Below the pieces are notes generated by a model. It was not told the DNA's origin, searched no databases, and saw only the letters and a list, made by a program, of their open reading frames with translations. Below are positions 8,410 through 17,314 of a stretch of DNA of 64,000 nucleotides, piece by piece. Source of the DNA: Cerasibacillus terrae (GTDB lineage: Bacteria > Bacillota > Bacilli > Bacillales > Amphibacillaceae); assembly GCF_008039555.1 (NCBI RefSeq), contig NZ_VDUW01000001.1, positions 434,001 to 498,000 of the forward strand, written 5' to 3'. Positions within the stretch are counted from its first letter, which is position 1. Every line of letters begins with the position of its first letter. Made by a program: the position numbers and the translations under genes.

Positions 8410-9110
8410 TTGTATCCCATATGCATGGCAGCTACACCACCTGTATAGCTTTTCACATCAACTTTAGAAAATCCAGCTTGTAAAAACATTTCTTTTAGTT
8501 TGTTTTTCTCTGGAAAGTCCTTAGCTGATTCATGTAACCAGGCATACTCTTTATAACTTTTTGCAAAAATTCTACCGAAAAACGGCATGATAAAGCGAAA
8601 ATAAAAATAATATAACTGACGGAATATTGGCATAGTTGGCTGTGATGTCTCTAAACAAGTAACTTTACCACCAGGTTTTACAACACGGTACATTTCTTTA
8701 AGAACAGTCATATAGTCTGGTACATTTCGTAAACCGAACCCAATCGTCACATGATCGAATGTATTATCCTCAAATGGTAGTTCCATTGCATTTCCATGAA
8801 TGTATTCAAGATTACTAAAATTTGTTAATTCTTGTTTTTCTCTAGCAACTGTTAACATGTTTTCACTGAAATCCAAACCGATTACTTGTCCATTTGGATA
8901 TGTCGCTTCCGCTAAAGCCATACTCCAATCTCCTGTACCACAGCATACATCTAAAGCACTTTCTCCATTTTGTACATTCATCCGACTCATGACATCTTTT
9001 CTCCACGACTTATGCTTTTGAAAAGATATAATTGAATTCATCGTATCATATTTATTATATATTTTTTCAAACACATGATGTACACGCTCTTCTTTAGATT
9101 GTTGTTTCAT
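8406..9110 (-). CDS. menG: Demethylmenaquinone methyltransferase
   Basis: MenG/UbiE (234 residues) performs the last step of menaquinone synthesis, C-methylation of demethylmenaquinone with S-adenosylmethionine. The N-terminal [21 protein letters not shown] and the SAM motif [10 protein letters not shown] near residue 55 are diagnostic, as is the [13 protein letters not shown] segment near 120. It is flanked by the two heptaprenyl synthase subunits, so side-chain synthesis and ring methylation are in one operon. Confidence 0.96.
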   Translation of the reverse strand: MKQQSKEERVHHVFEKIYNKYDTMNSIISFQKHKSWRKDVMSRMNVQNGESALDVCCGTGDWSMALAEATYPNGQVIGLDFSENMLTVAREKQELTNFSNLEYIHGNAMELPFEDNTFDHVTIGFGLRNVPDYMTVLKEMYRVVKPGGKVTCLETSQPTMPIFRQLYYFYFRFIMPFFGRIFAKSYKEYAWLHESAKDFPEKNKLKEMFLQAGFSKVDVKSYTGGVAAMHMGYK

Positions 9111-9137
9111 TTTGCAGCCCTTCCTACAGTCCGATTT

Positions 9138-9884
9138 TTATTTTACTAATTTGTTTAAAAATATTTCTGAATGGTTTTTTAAAGATATATAGCGTTCAGG
9201 GAGTTGAGAAGTAATCTCCCTCAATTGTCTCATTTGTTGCTCCATTTGTGTGTCGATAAAGTTCATAAAGTCTGTATCATTTGATGAAATATACATCTTA
9301 TCAAAAATTGTTGGTTCTTTTTTATATTTTAATTTTGATAAAGTGATTAGTAATAACCATTCTTCAATAAATGGGACCAAAGTAGATTCATCTATAAATA
9401 ACGCTATATGTGTATATAGGGTAGATTCTATTTTCTTAACAATATCTAATAATTCCTCAAAAGATTTAAATTCATGGTAATATAATTTAATTTTGGCTTC
9501 ATTAATTTCGCGAATAGCTACGGCAAGCGTATGAATTAATCTTTGCTCTTCTATTTTTGAAAGAAACAAATAGTACAAACTACTATAATAATCTCCTGCT
9601 AATACATTCAATTGTTGTTCAATGGTGACTCCGGATTGATCCACTGTTTCATCATTATTTACTAAATCATGCGTATCTAATGCAAGTTGTACTAACATCG
9701 TTGTAATTATGTAATTATTTTTTTTTGAAAATGATATATTGTGATTTAACAATATACTGTATATAAGAAATAATTTTTCTTGTTCTATCTTGGGCTTTTG
9801 AATATATTTTTCTAAATATTTATAGTGTACTTCATCTTCAATGTCTGTTTTTATTTTTTCTAATTCAGAAGAAATATTATGCAA
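9138..9884 (-). CDS. hepS: Heptaprenyl diphosphate synthase component I
   Basis: HepS (248 residues) is the small regulatory subunit of heptaprenyl diphosphate synthase, which fixes chain length together with HepT. The protein is helical and poorly conserved, as usual. The segment LVQLALDTHDLVNN near residue 65 resembles a degenerate aspartate-rich region of prenyl synthases, and NVLAGDYYSSLYYLFLSK near 92 is typical. It is the first gene of hepS-menG-hepT and follows mtrB, as in B. subtilis. Confidence 0.9.
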   Translation of the reverse strand: MHNISSELEKIKTDIEDEVHYKYLEKYIQKPKIEQEKLFLIYSILLNHNISFSKKNNYIITTMLVQLALDTHDLVNNDETVDQSGVTIEQQLNVLAGDYYSSLYYLFLSKIEEQRLIHTLAVAIREINEAKIKLYYHEFKSFEELLDIVKKIESTLYTHIALFIDESTLVPFIEEWLLLITLSKLKYKKEPTIFDKMYISSNDTDFMNFIDTQMEQQMRQLREITSQLPERYISLKNHSEIFLNKLVK

Positions 9885-9978
9885 AACACATCACCCTGGC
9901 CCTTCTTACTATTCCGTTCAGCTTTTGTTATTATAACATAATACAAGCTGTTAGATAACTAACAAATGCTTAAAAGGT

Positions 9979-10203
9979 TTATTCATTACTAAGCTCGCCA
10001 TGGCTTGTCTGTATGAAAGCTTTCCCTCTTACTTTAATAGCAGAAGTATGTTCTGTAAACTGTGCAATCATAACTTCTCCTTTATCAAGCTTTTCTGAGT
10101 GATGAAAGCGTGTTTCCGTACCACGTGTTAATCCAATAACATGGACACCGTCTTCCAATGCCTTTACAACAAAAAAGTCAGTTTTACTAGTAGCATCTTC
10201 CAT
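9979..10203 (-). CDS. mtrB: Tryptophan RNA-binding attenuation protein TRAP
   Basis: MtrB (74 residues) forms an 11-subunit ring that binds tryptophan and then wraps RNA containing spaced GAG/UAG triplets, attenuating tryptophan genes. Its length and sequence are standard: [19 protein letters not shown], then [27 protein letters not shown]-contacting lysine and arginine residues lie in the last third (IKVRGKAFI). In B. subtilis mtrB follows folE (mtrA), which is absent here, and the trp operon usually found 3 kb downstream is missing too. Its targets must lie outside the window. Confidence 0.96.
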   Translation of the reverse strand: MEDATSKTDFFVVKALEDGVHVIGLTRGTETRFHHSEKLDKGEVMIAQFTEHTSAIKVRGKAFIQTSHGELSNE

Positions 10204-10333
10204 TTTCTAGCTCCCCCTTTTAATGAATTGGATATATAATCTCGCTTCTTTCTCTGTATTGATTATAACAAGCTAATTCATATTCGTATATTGTTTTGCA
10301 AGTACGTGTAAAAGGAGCACATATTCACATAAT

Positions 10334-10361
10334 AAAAAGGGTGCGCAACACGCACCCTTTT
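10334..10361 (-). terminator. Terminator of hbs
   Basis: GGGTGCG and CGCACCC pair around a short loop with flanking A and T runs, about 14 bases beyond the hbs stop codon. It is a strong, bidirectional-looking intrinsic terminator. Confidence 0.9.
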
Positions 10362-10374
10362 GCCCTATGTAATT

Positions 10375-10647
10375 TTATTTAACAGCATCTTTTAGGGCTT
10401 TTCCTGGCTTAAATGCTGGAACTTTACTTGCAGGTATTTGGATTTCTTCACCAGTTTGCGGATTACGTCCTTTTCGTGCAGAACGATTACGCACTTCAAA
10501 GTTTCCAAAGCCAATTAATTGAACTTTTTCACCTTCACTAAGTGAATCCATGACAGTTTCAAAAACCGCATCAACTGCTTTTCCAGCGTCCTTTTTAGAA
10601 AGTTCGCTTTTTTCAGCAACTGCATTAATTAATTCTGTTTTATTCAT
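10375..10647 (-). CDS. hbs: DNA-binding protein HU
   Basis: HBsu-type HU (90 residues) is the main nucleoid-associated protein and bends DNA as a homodimer. The C-terminal DNA-binding arm is recognisable: [21 protein letters not shown] around residues 46-66, with the intercalating proline in NPQTG. The start is the ATG at 10647 after GGAGGTGA; the earlier GTG overlaps the ribosome site. It is monocistronic, with its own promoter and terminator. In B. subtilis folE follows; here mtrB follows directly. Confidence 0.97.
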   Translation of the reverse strand: MNKTELINAVAEKSELSKKDAGKAVDAVFETVMDSLSEGEKVQLIGFGNFEVRNRSARKGRNPQTGEEIQIPASKVPAFKPGKALKDAVK

Positions 10648-10768
10648 GATATTCACCTCCTCCCAAGATGATCCTTTTAAATTGGAACAATTATTACTAT
10701 CATCATTTGTTTACCAATCTGCTTCCTTTTATACTTGAAAGCCATTAAAATCAATGGTGACAAGGAAT

Positions 10769-10797
10769 ATAATAACTTACACTCAGAAAAAATTCAA
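10769..10797 (-). promoter_or_regulatory. Probable sigma-A promoter of hbs
   Basis: TTGAAT and TATTAT are spaced by 17 bases on the minus strand, about 120 bases before the hbs start codon. The rest of the 327-base gap between hbs and spoIVA holds only the spoIVA terminator. Confidence 0.5.
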
Positions 10798-10920
10798 CAA
10801 AAACTTGCCATTTCTTGCAAATTTTAATAAAAAAGTAACTTTTAAAGGTTTTTACATCGATTTTTCACCATAATTATAACATTTAGTATACTGAAAATAC
10901 TAGCCTTTCAAGCTATTTTT

Positions 10921-10953
10921 TAAAAATAAAACAGCAACATTTACTGTTGCTGT
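10921..10953 (-). terminator. Terminator of spoIVA
   Basis: ACAGCAACA and TGTTGCTGT form a perfect nine-pair stem followed on the minus strand by TTTATTTTT, about 20 bases after the spoIVA stop codon. Confidence 0.85.
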
Positions 10954-10974
10954 AGAACAAATGATTGATTATTT

Positions 10975-12453
10975 TTACAAAATGATGGCAATTAGTCCGC
11001 CTGATCCTTTATTTATAATTTGCTCAAGTGTATCTTTTAATTTATACCTTGCATTCTCGGGCATTAAAGCTATTTTAGCTTGAATCCCCTCTCTTACAAT
11101 AGAACTTAAGGATCTTCCAAAGATATCTGATTCCCAGATAGATAGTGGATCTTCTTCAAAATCTTGCATCAAATATCGAACTAATTCTTCACTTTGTTTC
11201 TCTGTTCCGATAATTGGTGAAAACTCAGACTCAACTTCTACCTTTATCATATGAATGGATGGAGCAACAGCCTTTAAGCGAACTCCATATCTTGCTCCTT
11301 GACGAATGATTTCTGGTTCATCTAGCTCCATATCTTCTAGGCTGGGAGCAGCGATTCCATAACCAGTCTGCTTCACCATTTGTAATGCACCGGCAATTTG
11401 ATCATACTCTCGTTTTGCAATAGAAAAGTCTTGCATTAATTGTAAAAGATGATCCTTGCCCCGTATTTCCTCACCAACAATTTCCTTTAATACCTCATCA
11501 TATAAGTAATCTGGTGCATGAAGATCTATTTCTGCTATACCTTCACCCATTTCCATTCCGGCAATATTTGCTTGTTCGATAAAATCATATGCTGTAAATT
11601 CTCCAATTATATGATCCACATCTCTTAGTCGTTTAATATTCTTAACGGTAGATTGAATAGCTTCTTGATAGCTTCGCTGTAACCAATGATCTTCATGAAG
11701 GACCATTACCCAACTGGGTAAATTCACATTTACTTCAAGCACTGGAAATTCGTAAAGTGCCTCTCGTAATGCATTGTTTACATCATGCTCTGTCATAGAT
11801 TCTATATTCATTGCCAATACAGGAATATCATGTGTTTCTGCCAAATCTTGTCTCATCAATTCCGTTTCTTGGCTAGTAGGTTTGGTCGAATTAATGACCA
11901 TAATAAATGGTTTACCTACTTCTTTTAATTCTTCTACAATTTGTTCTTCTGCTTCTACATAATCATGGCGAGCAATTTCACCAATTGATCCATCTGATGT
12001 AACAATAACTCCGATTGTAGAATGTTCTTGAATAACTTTTCTTGTTCCAATTTCTGCAGCATCGTGAAAAGGTATTGGATCTTCATACCATGGAGTGTGA
12101 ATCATTCTTGGTCCATTTTCGTCTTCAAATCCCTTTGCTCCTTCTACAGCATATCCAACACAATCAACAAGCCTAATATTTACATCGAGACCTTCATCTA
12201 CTTCAACAGAAACTGCTTGATTCGGAATAAACTTCGGTTCTGTTGTCATAATTGTTTTACCTGCTGCACTTTGAGGTAATTCATCTTGTGCACGTGCTCG
12301 CTCATTTTCATCGTTCATATTTGGTAATACAACCAATTCCATGAACTTTTTAATGAATGTTGATTTTCCTGTTCTCACTGCACCCACAATACCTAGATAA
12401 ATATCCCCATCTGTTCGTTTGGAAATATCTTTAAAAATATCAACCTTCTTCAT
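10975..12453 (-). CDS. spoIVA: Spore coat morphogenetic ATPase SpoIVA
   Basis: SpoIVA (492 residues, same as B. subtilis) polymerises on the forespore surface by ATP hydrolysis and anchors the spore coat. The Walker A loop GAVRTGKSTFIKKF is near residue 24, and DCVGY near 97 serves as the Walker B-like region. The C-terminal segment SGGLIAIIL at the very end is the conserved anchor that contacts SpoVM. The start is the ATG beginning KKVDIFKD, with GGAGGGG upstream, rather than a longer upstream extension. It is expressed under sigma-E in B. subtilis. Neighbours hbs and yphF match that genome. Confidence 0.98.
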   Translation of the reverse strand: MKKVDIFKDISKRTDGDIYLGIVGAVRTGKSTFIKKFMELVVLPNMNDENERARAQDELPQSAAGKTIMTTEPKFIPNQAVSVEVDEGLDVNIRLVDCVGYAVEGAKGFEDENGPRMIHTPWYEDPIPFHDAAEIGTRKVIQEHSTIGVIVTSDGSIGEIARHDYVEAEEQIVEELKEVGKPFIMVINSTKPTSQETELMRQDLAETHDIPVLAMNIESMTEHDVNNALREALYEFPVLEVNVNLPSWVMVLHEDHWLQRSYQEAIQSTVKNIKRLRDVDHIIGEFTAYDFIEQANIAGMEMGEGIAEIDLHAPDYLYDEVLKEIVGEEIRGKDHLLQLMQDFSIAKREYDQIAGALQMVKQTGYGIAAPSLEDMELDEPEIIRQGARYGVRLKAVAPSIHMIKVEVESEFSPIIGTEKQSEELVRYLMQDFEEDPLSIWESDIFGRSLSSIVREGIQAKIALMPENARYKLKDTLEQIINKGSGGLIAIIL

Positions 12454-12605
12454 GGGAACCCCTCCTGATATCCCTGCTATTAATAATGAACACAATTCGG
12501 ATAATTGATTATTACAAGTCTATGATGTTGTCCTATCAAAATATGACTTGATATGAAGAAAAAGAATATAGTCCTTTACGGATTCTAAAAATGTCCATAA
12601 ACATA

Positions 12606-12633
12606 CCCTTGCAACAATATATTGCTACAAGGG
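12606..12633 (-). terminator. Possible terminator of yphF
   Basis: CCCTTGTAGCAA and TTGTTGCAAGGG form a twelve-pair stem (with two G-T pairs) around a TATA loop, 14 bases beyond the yphF stop. The following T run is weak, so it may instead be a processing hairpin. Confidence 0.5.
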
Positions 12634-12647
12634 CTTATTTATGCTAA

Positions 12648-13364
12648 TTATTTTTTTAAAAAAACAGGCTCATTATTTTTAATAGTGTAAGGAAGGGAAT
12701 AAGCAGGTACAAATGGTGTATTTTCAACTAAAATATATCGAATATCATCTCCCTCTTTAAAATCATGATCATATGTTTGTAAAGCATCATATAAATCTTT
12801 ACGATAATCGATATATAATTTACCATCTGTATCAATAATTATAGGTAGGCTTTCTCCGGAAAATGGGCTTGTCACATTTGCGGGTTCATCTAGACCTAAT
12901 TTCTTATAATTTATTGTGTATACCCCCGGAACAACTTCTTTATCAAATGGTGGATAAATATGTTTATTTCGATAAATATTTAAATGTACATTTACATTTC
13001 GTATTGCTTCTATTGTTCGTAAATCAAGTAATTTTACTGTTGGGTTATTTTCCGGATCAACTAATGTATACTGATATACTCCACCATTTTCATATGCATT
13101 TGCTGGTATTTCTGTAAGTAAATTCCTTTCTTTTAACTGTGAAAAGTCAATTAAGTATTTCTCGAAAATGGGTGTATCACTGTCCTTCGTTTTGATTGGT
13201 ACTAATCCATTTGTTTCTTCTTTATATTTCGTTACAGCATTTTGTACCATTTCCATTTGTACTTCATTTGGAACTTTATTTTTAGCTAGTTCTTCTTTCG
13301 GATACATACACCCACTTAAGATAAGAAGTATGACTCCTATTATATAAATATATGTACGTTTCAT
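12648..13364 (-). CDS. yphF: YphF, sporulation-associated lipoprotein
   Basis: The 238-residue protein begins with a lipoprotein signal (ILLILSGC, lipobox cysteine at about residue 19) and matches YphF, found between spoIVA and yphE in Bacillaceae. The mature part contains SDTPIFEKYLIDF and VVPGVYTINYKKLG, which are conserved in the family. It is presumably anchored to the outside of the membrane. In B. subtilis it belongs to the spoIVA neighbourhood, but its role is unclear. GGAG lies upstream of the ATG. Confidence 0.85.
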   Translation of the reverse strand: MKRTYIYIIGVILLILSGCMYPKEELAKNKVPNEVQMEMVQNAVTKYKEETNGLVPIKTKDSDTPIFEKYLIDFSQLKERNLLTEIPANAYENGGVYQYTLVDPENNPTVKLLDLRTIEAIRNVNVHLNIYRNKHIYPPFDKEVVPGVYTINYKKLGLDEPANVTSPFSGESLPIIIDTDGKLYIDYRKDLYDALQTYDHDFKEGDDIRYILVENTPFVPAYSLPYTIKNNEPVFLKK

Positions 13365-13385
13365 AAATTTCTCTCCTTACAAATC

Positions 13386-13583
13386 CTATTGGGTTGGACC
13401 ACTTAAAACGACATAAAATACAATAAGTGCACCAAACACTAGACATACATACGCAAGAAATGAAACAATTCCAGCAAACCATCCTTTAAGTTTATTTCTT
13501 CCGATATGAATCAATGCGATTGATAATATTAATAAACCAATTCCAATAAAAGAAATCATTTCCTTTATTTCTGCTGCAGACAT
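13386..13583 (-). CDS. yphE: YphE, small DUF2768 membrane protein
   Basis: This 65-residue protein has two membrane helices (about 10-27 and 33-58) joined by a short basic loop (HIGRNKLKG) and matches YphE (DUF2768). It is located just upstream of yphF with a 21-base gap, and the two are probably co-transcribed. The function is unknown; the conserved position beside spoIVA suggests a sporulation role. Confidence 0.8.
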   Translation of the reverse strand: MSAAEIKEMISFIGIGLLILSIALIHIGRNKLKGWFAGIVSFLAYVCLVFGALIVFYVVLSGPTQ

Positions 13584-13679
13584 GTTCTCACTCCCGAATT
13601 CTTTCCATTATTAAAAATTCATTATAACATAATTAGAAGATGTAAATCGAGATTAGCTTATATATAATTATACATAAGA

Positions 13680-13718
13680 AAAACCCGAGGTAAAATGGGG
13701 TCAACTTTACCTCGGTTT
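13680..13718 (-). terminator. Terminator downstream of spoVIF
   Basis: CCGAGGTAAA and TTTACCTCGG form a perfect ten-pair stem, followed on the minus strand by GTTTTTCTT. Confidence 0.85.
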
Positions 13719-13812
13719 GACTAAATAACACCCGTAGCAACTCCTTCAATGAATGCTCATGCGTTGTATTGTATGCAACAAAACATTTCACTGTATAATC
13801 ATTTGCCTACAT

Positions 13813-14070
13813 CTACTTATTTTTCAAAAACTTGTTTAATGATTGCATATCTAGAGGCATATTATTTGAAGTAACCGATTGGACAATTTTGTCCTCCATT
13901 TCTTTTGATAATGGCTTATTTGCCAATTTAGACAATCTTTTAACTAAATTTCTAACCGTACTTTCATCAGAAAAATCTGCACTTTTCATAGAATCAGCTA
14001 CTTTGTATATTTCACTAGGGTTTAAATTTGTTTTTTGTTGAATTTTGTCAAAAGGGTTTTCTTTCTTCAC
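13813..14070 (-). CDS. spoVIF: Stage VI sporulation protein F family
   Basis: The 85-residue protein contains the SpoVIF signature: NPFDKIQQKTNLNPSEIYKV, later FSDESTVRNLVKRL and a short C-terminal NKFLKNK. In B. subtilis SpoVIF (YjcC) is needed for coat assembly late in sporulation, through GerE-dependent gene expression. The GTG start at 14070 lies eight bases after AAGGAGG; an in-frame ATG 11 codons upstream has no ribosome site. It lies between gpsA and yphE, a different place from B. subtilis yjcC, so it may be a paralogue of that gene. Confidence 0.8.
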   Translation of the reverse strand: MKKENPFDKIQQKTNLNPSEIYKVADSMKSADFSDESTVRNLVKRLSKLANKPLSKEMEDKIVQSVTSNNMPLDMQSLNKFLKNK

Positions 14071-14141
14071 ACATTTCTCCTCCTTATATTTTTCATTCAA
14101 CATAGTATATGTAACGGAGGAGGCTGTGTGCTATTTGTGTT

Positions 14142-15170
14142 TCATTCTTGTTTGAACATATGATAAATATCATCTAATTCTTCTTTTTTCGTTCGATTCA
14201 TTAATTGTTCAACAACTTCTTTAGGTTGTTTGTCATGGAATAATACGTGATAAATACCGTTTGTGATTGGCATATCTACATCTTCTTTTTCTGCAAATTT
14301 ATATGCAGCTTTTGCTGTCCTGACTCCTTCTACAACCATTTCCATTTGTTCTAAAACTTCATTTAGTTTAAATCCTTTCCCCAATAAGTTTCCTGCTCGC
14401 CAATTTCTACTGTGAACACTTGTGCATGTAACGATTAAATCACCTACCCCAGGTAATCCTAAAAAGGATAATGGGTTTGCTCCTAAGGATGTTCCTAAAC
14501 GTGTTATTTCAGCAAGCCCTCTTGTTATTAAGGCTGCTTTTGCATTATCTCCATAGCCTAGTCCATCAGAAATTCCTGCACCTAAAGCAATAATGTTTTT
14601 AAGCGCTCCACCTAATTCAATACCTAATAAATCATCACTTGTATACACCCGAAAAGATTCATTAAAGAATAAATCTTGTGCATGTTTAGCATAATCTGAT
14701 GTTAATGAGGCAACTGTTACTGTTGTAGGTTGTCTCATTGCAACTTCTTCTGCATGGCTTGGACCAGATAAAACGACAATATCTTCATATGAATATAAAT
14801 TCATTTCTTCAGCAATCATTTCTGATACTCGTTTAAATGTATTTGGTTCAATTCCTTTTGAGGCATGAATTAAAATTGGTTTATGTGTCATAATGCTATT
14901 CAATTCTTGACACACTTCCCTAATTGCCTTTGTCGGAACAACAAGTACGATAGCATCTGTGTTGGAAATAGCTTCTTTCATATTTGAATACGCTATGATT
15001 TTTTCTGGAATCATAATTTCCAAGTATTTTTCATTTTTATGGGTTTCATTTATATTTTCTTCTTGCACTTCATTATGTGTCCACAATCTAACATCATGAC
15101 CGTTATCAGCCAAGACAATACTTAAAGCTGTTCCCCAACTTCCTGCACCTAATACCGCTATTTTGGACAT
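14142..15170 (-). CDS. gpsA: NAD(P)-dependent glycerol-3-phosphate dehydrogenase
   Basis: GpsA (342 residues) reduces dihydroxyacetone phosphate to sn-glycerol-3-phosphate for phospholipid synthesis. The Rossmann motif GAGSWGTALS is at the N-terminus. The catalytic lysine lies in ELGGALKNIIALGAG near residue 192, and SRNWRAGNLLG near 255 is typical. The ATG at 15170 has GGAG upstream. The stop is close to spoVIF, and der lies 12 bases upstream, so der and gpsA form a tight pair. Confidence 0.96.
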   Translation of the reverse strand: MSKIAVLGAGSWGTALSIVLADNGHDVRLWTHNEVQEENINETHKNEKYLEIMIPEKIIAYSNMKEAISNTDAIVLVVPTKAIREVCQELNSIMTHKPILIHASKGIEPNTFKRVSEMIAEEMNLYSYEDIVVLSGPSHAEEVAMRQPTTVTVASLTSDYAKHAQDLFFNESFRVYTSDDLLGIELGGALKNIIALGAGISDGLGYGDNAKAALITRGLAEITRLGTSLGANPLSFLGLPGVGDLIVTCTSVHSRNWRAGNLLGKGFKLNEVLEQMEMVVEGVRTAKAAYKFAEKEDVDMPITNGIYHVLFHDKQPKEVVEQLMNRTKKEELDDIYHMFKQE

Positions 15171-15182
15171 TATCTCCACTCC

Positions 15183-16493
15183 TTATTGCCGTCTTCTTGC
15201 AAAGATATTAATTGGTGTCCCTAAAAAACCAAATGACTCTCTAATTCTATTTTCTAAAAAACGTTTGTAAGTAAAATGTACTAATTCTGGATCATTAACA
15301 AATATAACAAATGATGGTGGTTGGACAGAGACTTGTGTTGCATATAAGATTTTAAGTCGTTTCCCCTTCATTGTAGATGGTGGGCTAATTGCAATGGCAT
15401 CCATAATGACATCATTTAAGACATTTGTTGGGATGCGTTTTGCATGATTCTCGCCTACTACATTGATTACTGGTAATAATGTATGGATCCGTTTCTTTGT
15501 TTTAGCTGACAAAAATACAATTGGCGCATAATCTAGAAATTGAAAATGTTTTCGAATATCATCTTCAAATGTTTTCATTGATTGTTCTTTTGAATCTATT
15601 GTATCCCATTTATTAACAACAATAATAATACCTCTTCCTGCATCATGAGCATAGCCCGCTATTCGTTTATCTTGTTCTCTTATACCAGTTTCGGCATCGA
15701 TAAGAACTAAGACAACATCCGAGCGATCAATTGCTTTTAATGCACGTAAGACACTATATTTTTCCGTTGTTTCATACACTTTACCCCGTTTACGCATACC
15801 AGCTGTATCAATAATTGTGTATTCTTGATCATCTTTTTTGAAATAACTATCAATGGCGTCCCTTGTTGTACCCTCTATATCACTAACAATAACACGTTCT
15901 TCATTTAAAATAGAGTTAACTAATGACGATTTTCCAACATTTGGCCTTCCAATTAAACTAAAATAGATGATATCATCATCTTTTTCATTTCTTGATAGAG
16001 TAGGGAAATGTTTCACAACTTCATCTAATAAATCGCCAAGGCCACGGCCATGGGCACCAGAAATTGGATAAGGTTCACCAAATCCCAATGAATAATATTC
16101 ATATATCTCACTTTGTAACTCTGGATTATCAATTTTATTTACAGCCAGTACGACAGGCTTATTTGATTTATACAATAGTTTGGCGACTTCTTCATCTGCA
16201 GCCGTAATTCCTTCTTTCCCATTAACCATGAAAATAATGACATGTGCTTCATCAATAGCAATTTCTGCTTGTTGCCTTACAAGTTCTAATAGTGGCTCAT
16301 CACCAATTTCAATTCCACCTGTATCAATAAGATGAAATGTGGTTGCAAGCCATTCCGCTTGAGCATAGATACGATCTCGTGTAACCCCCGGTTTATCTTC
16401 TACAATGGAAATTCTCTCTCCCACTAGTCTGTTAAATATAGTCGATTTTCCAACGTTAGGCCTTCCAACAATTGCTACGATGGGCTTTTGCAT
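15183..16493 (-). CDS. der: Ribosome assembly GTPase Der (EngA)
   Basis: Der (436 residues, the B. subtilis length) is an essential GTPase for 50S subunit assembly. It has two tandem G domains: [11 protein letters not shown] at residue 9 with DTGG near 58, and [11 protein letters not shown] near 183 with DTAGMRKRG near 229. The NKxD motifs are NKID (about 119) and NKWD (about 294). A KH-like domain ends the protein ([18 protein letters not shown]). The ATG start is the natural one, and gpsA follows closely. Confidence 0.98.
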   Translation of the reverse strand: MQKPIVAIVGRPNVGKSTIFNRLVGERISIVEDKPGVTRDRIYAQAEWLATTFHLIDTGGIEIGDEPLLELVRQQAEIAIDEAHVIIFMVNGKEGITAADEEVAKLLYKSNKPVVLAVNKIDNPELQSEIYEYYSLGFGEPYPISGAHGRGLGDLLDEVVKHFPTLSRNEKDDDIIYFSLIGRPNVGKSSLVNSILNEERVIVSDIEGTTRDAIDSYFKKDDQEYTIIDTAGMRKRGKVYETTEKYSVLRALKAIDRSDVVLVLIDAETGIREQDKRIAGYAHDAGRGIIIVVNKWDTIDSKEQSMKTFEDDIRKHFQFLDYAPIVFLSAKTKKRIHTLLPVINVVGENHAKRIPTNVLNDVIMDAIAISPPSTMKGKRLKILYATQVSVQPPSFVIFVNDPELVHFTYKRFLENRIRESFGFLGTPINIFARRRQ

Positions 16494-16589
16494 GAAAGGA
16501 TCACCCTTTCTCTCTTTTTTGTAACTTCATTTATTCTAGCAAAAGAATGAAATATAAACAATTATATATTGTTTAAGCTCATTATTTTA

Positions 16590-17195
16590 TCATCTAGTAT
16601 ATCCAATATATTGGCTTTTTAAGTGATGAAAAAATGCAGTTATTTTTGTATATAATCGGAAGAGTATTTCTAATAAAAATAAAGAACTAATAATTATAAT
16701 AGTTGTATCTAAGAATACGAGGCTCCCCATTGTACTATGTGCTTGATAATGAAGTAAAAATAAATAATATAATAATTCACCACCACAAACTCCTACAATA
16801 GCTACAATACACCTAGATTTTAACCCCTGTGTTAAAAAGGAGGACATAGACACTATTAATGCGGATAAGAGAAATAATCGTGGAAAAATAGATAAGAAAG
16901 GTGCTTCATTTTCCCAAATTAAATAACTAGCATATCCAACCATAATCGTAAATGATACAAATAAATGATAAAACATGTCTAAGTTTTGCAGCAAAAGTAA
17001 AAAGGAACCAAAAAATAAGATAAAATATGCAATAGAGAAATCTAAAAATCCAATTGAGATAAATATATTAGATGTTCCAATAATGATGAGTATCCAAAAG
17101 GAGAAAAATTGTTGCTCTTTATTTTGTTTTATAAAAAAATAACTGATCACCCAAAATATCCAACCTAACCAATAAAACATAAGGCCTGAAGTCAT
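16590..17195 (-). CDS. yphA: YphA-like integral membrane protein
   Basis: The 201-residue protein is made of about six or seven hydrophobic helices with a short basic C-terminus. Position between der and ypfD, length and the N-terminal FYWLGWIFWVISYF fit YphA of B. subtilis, a sporulation-associated membrane protein of unclear mechanism. The start has GGAGGT at good spacing. Assignment rests more on gene order than on conserved motifs. Confidence 0.65.
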   Translation of the reverse strand: MTSGLMFYWLGWIFWVISYFFIKQNKEQQFFSFWILIIIGTSNIFISIGFLDFSIAYFILFFGSFLLLLQNLDMFYHLFVSFTIMVGYASYLIWENEAPFLSIFPRLFLLSALIVSMSSFLTQGLKSRCIVAIVGVCGGELLYYLFLLHYQAHSTMGSLVFLDTTIIIISSLFLLEILFRLYTKITAFFHHLKSQYIGYTR

Positions 17196-17256
17196 AATAC
17201 TACCTCCGTCAAATATAACTTACTACTATTATGACGGTTTTCGTATCTTTTAAACA

Positions 17257-17292
17257 AAAGACCTTTCCATTTAATAATAGAAAGGTCTTTTC
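17257..17292. terminator. Bidirectional terminator downstream of ypfD
   Basis: AAAAGACCTTTC and GAAAGGTCTTTT form a symmetrical stem with A and T runs on both sides. It lies 20 bases beyond the ypfD stop and upstream of yphA. Confidence 0.85.
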
Positions 17293-17314
17293 GTTAGGTA
17301 AATTAGAATGATGA

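Noticed and set aside
13282..13482. Cysteine-rich minus-strand frame between yphE and yphF
   Set aside because: It overlaps both genes in another frame and is explained by them.
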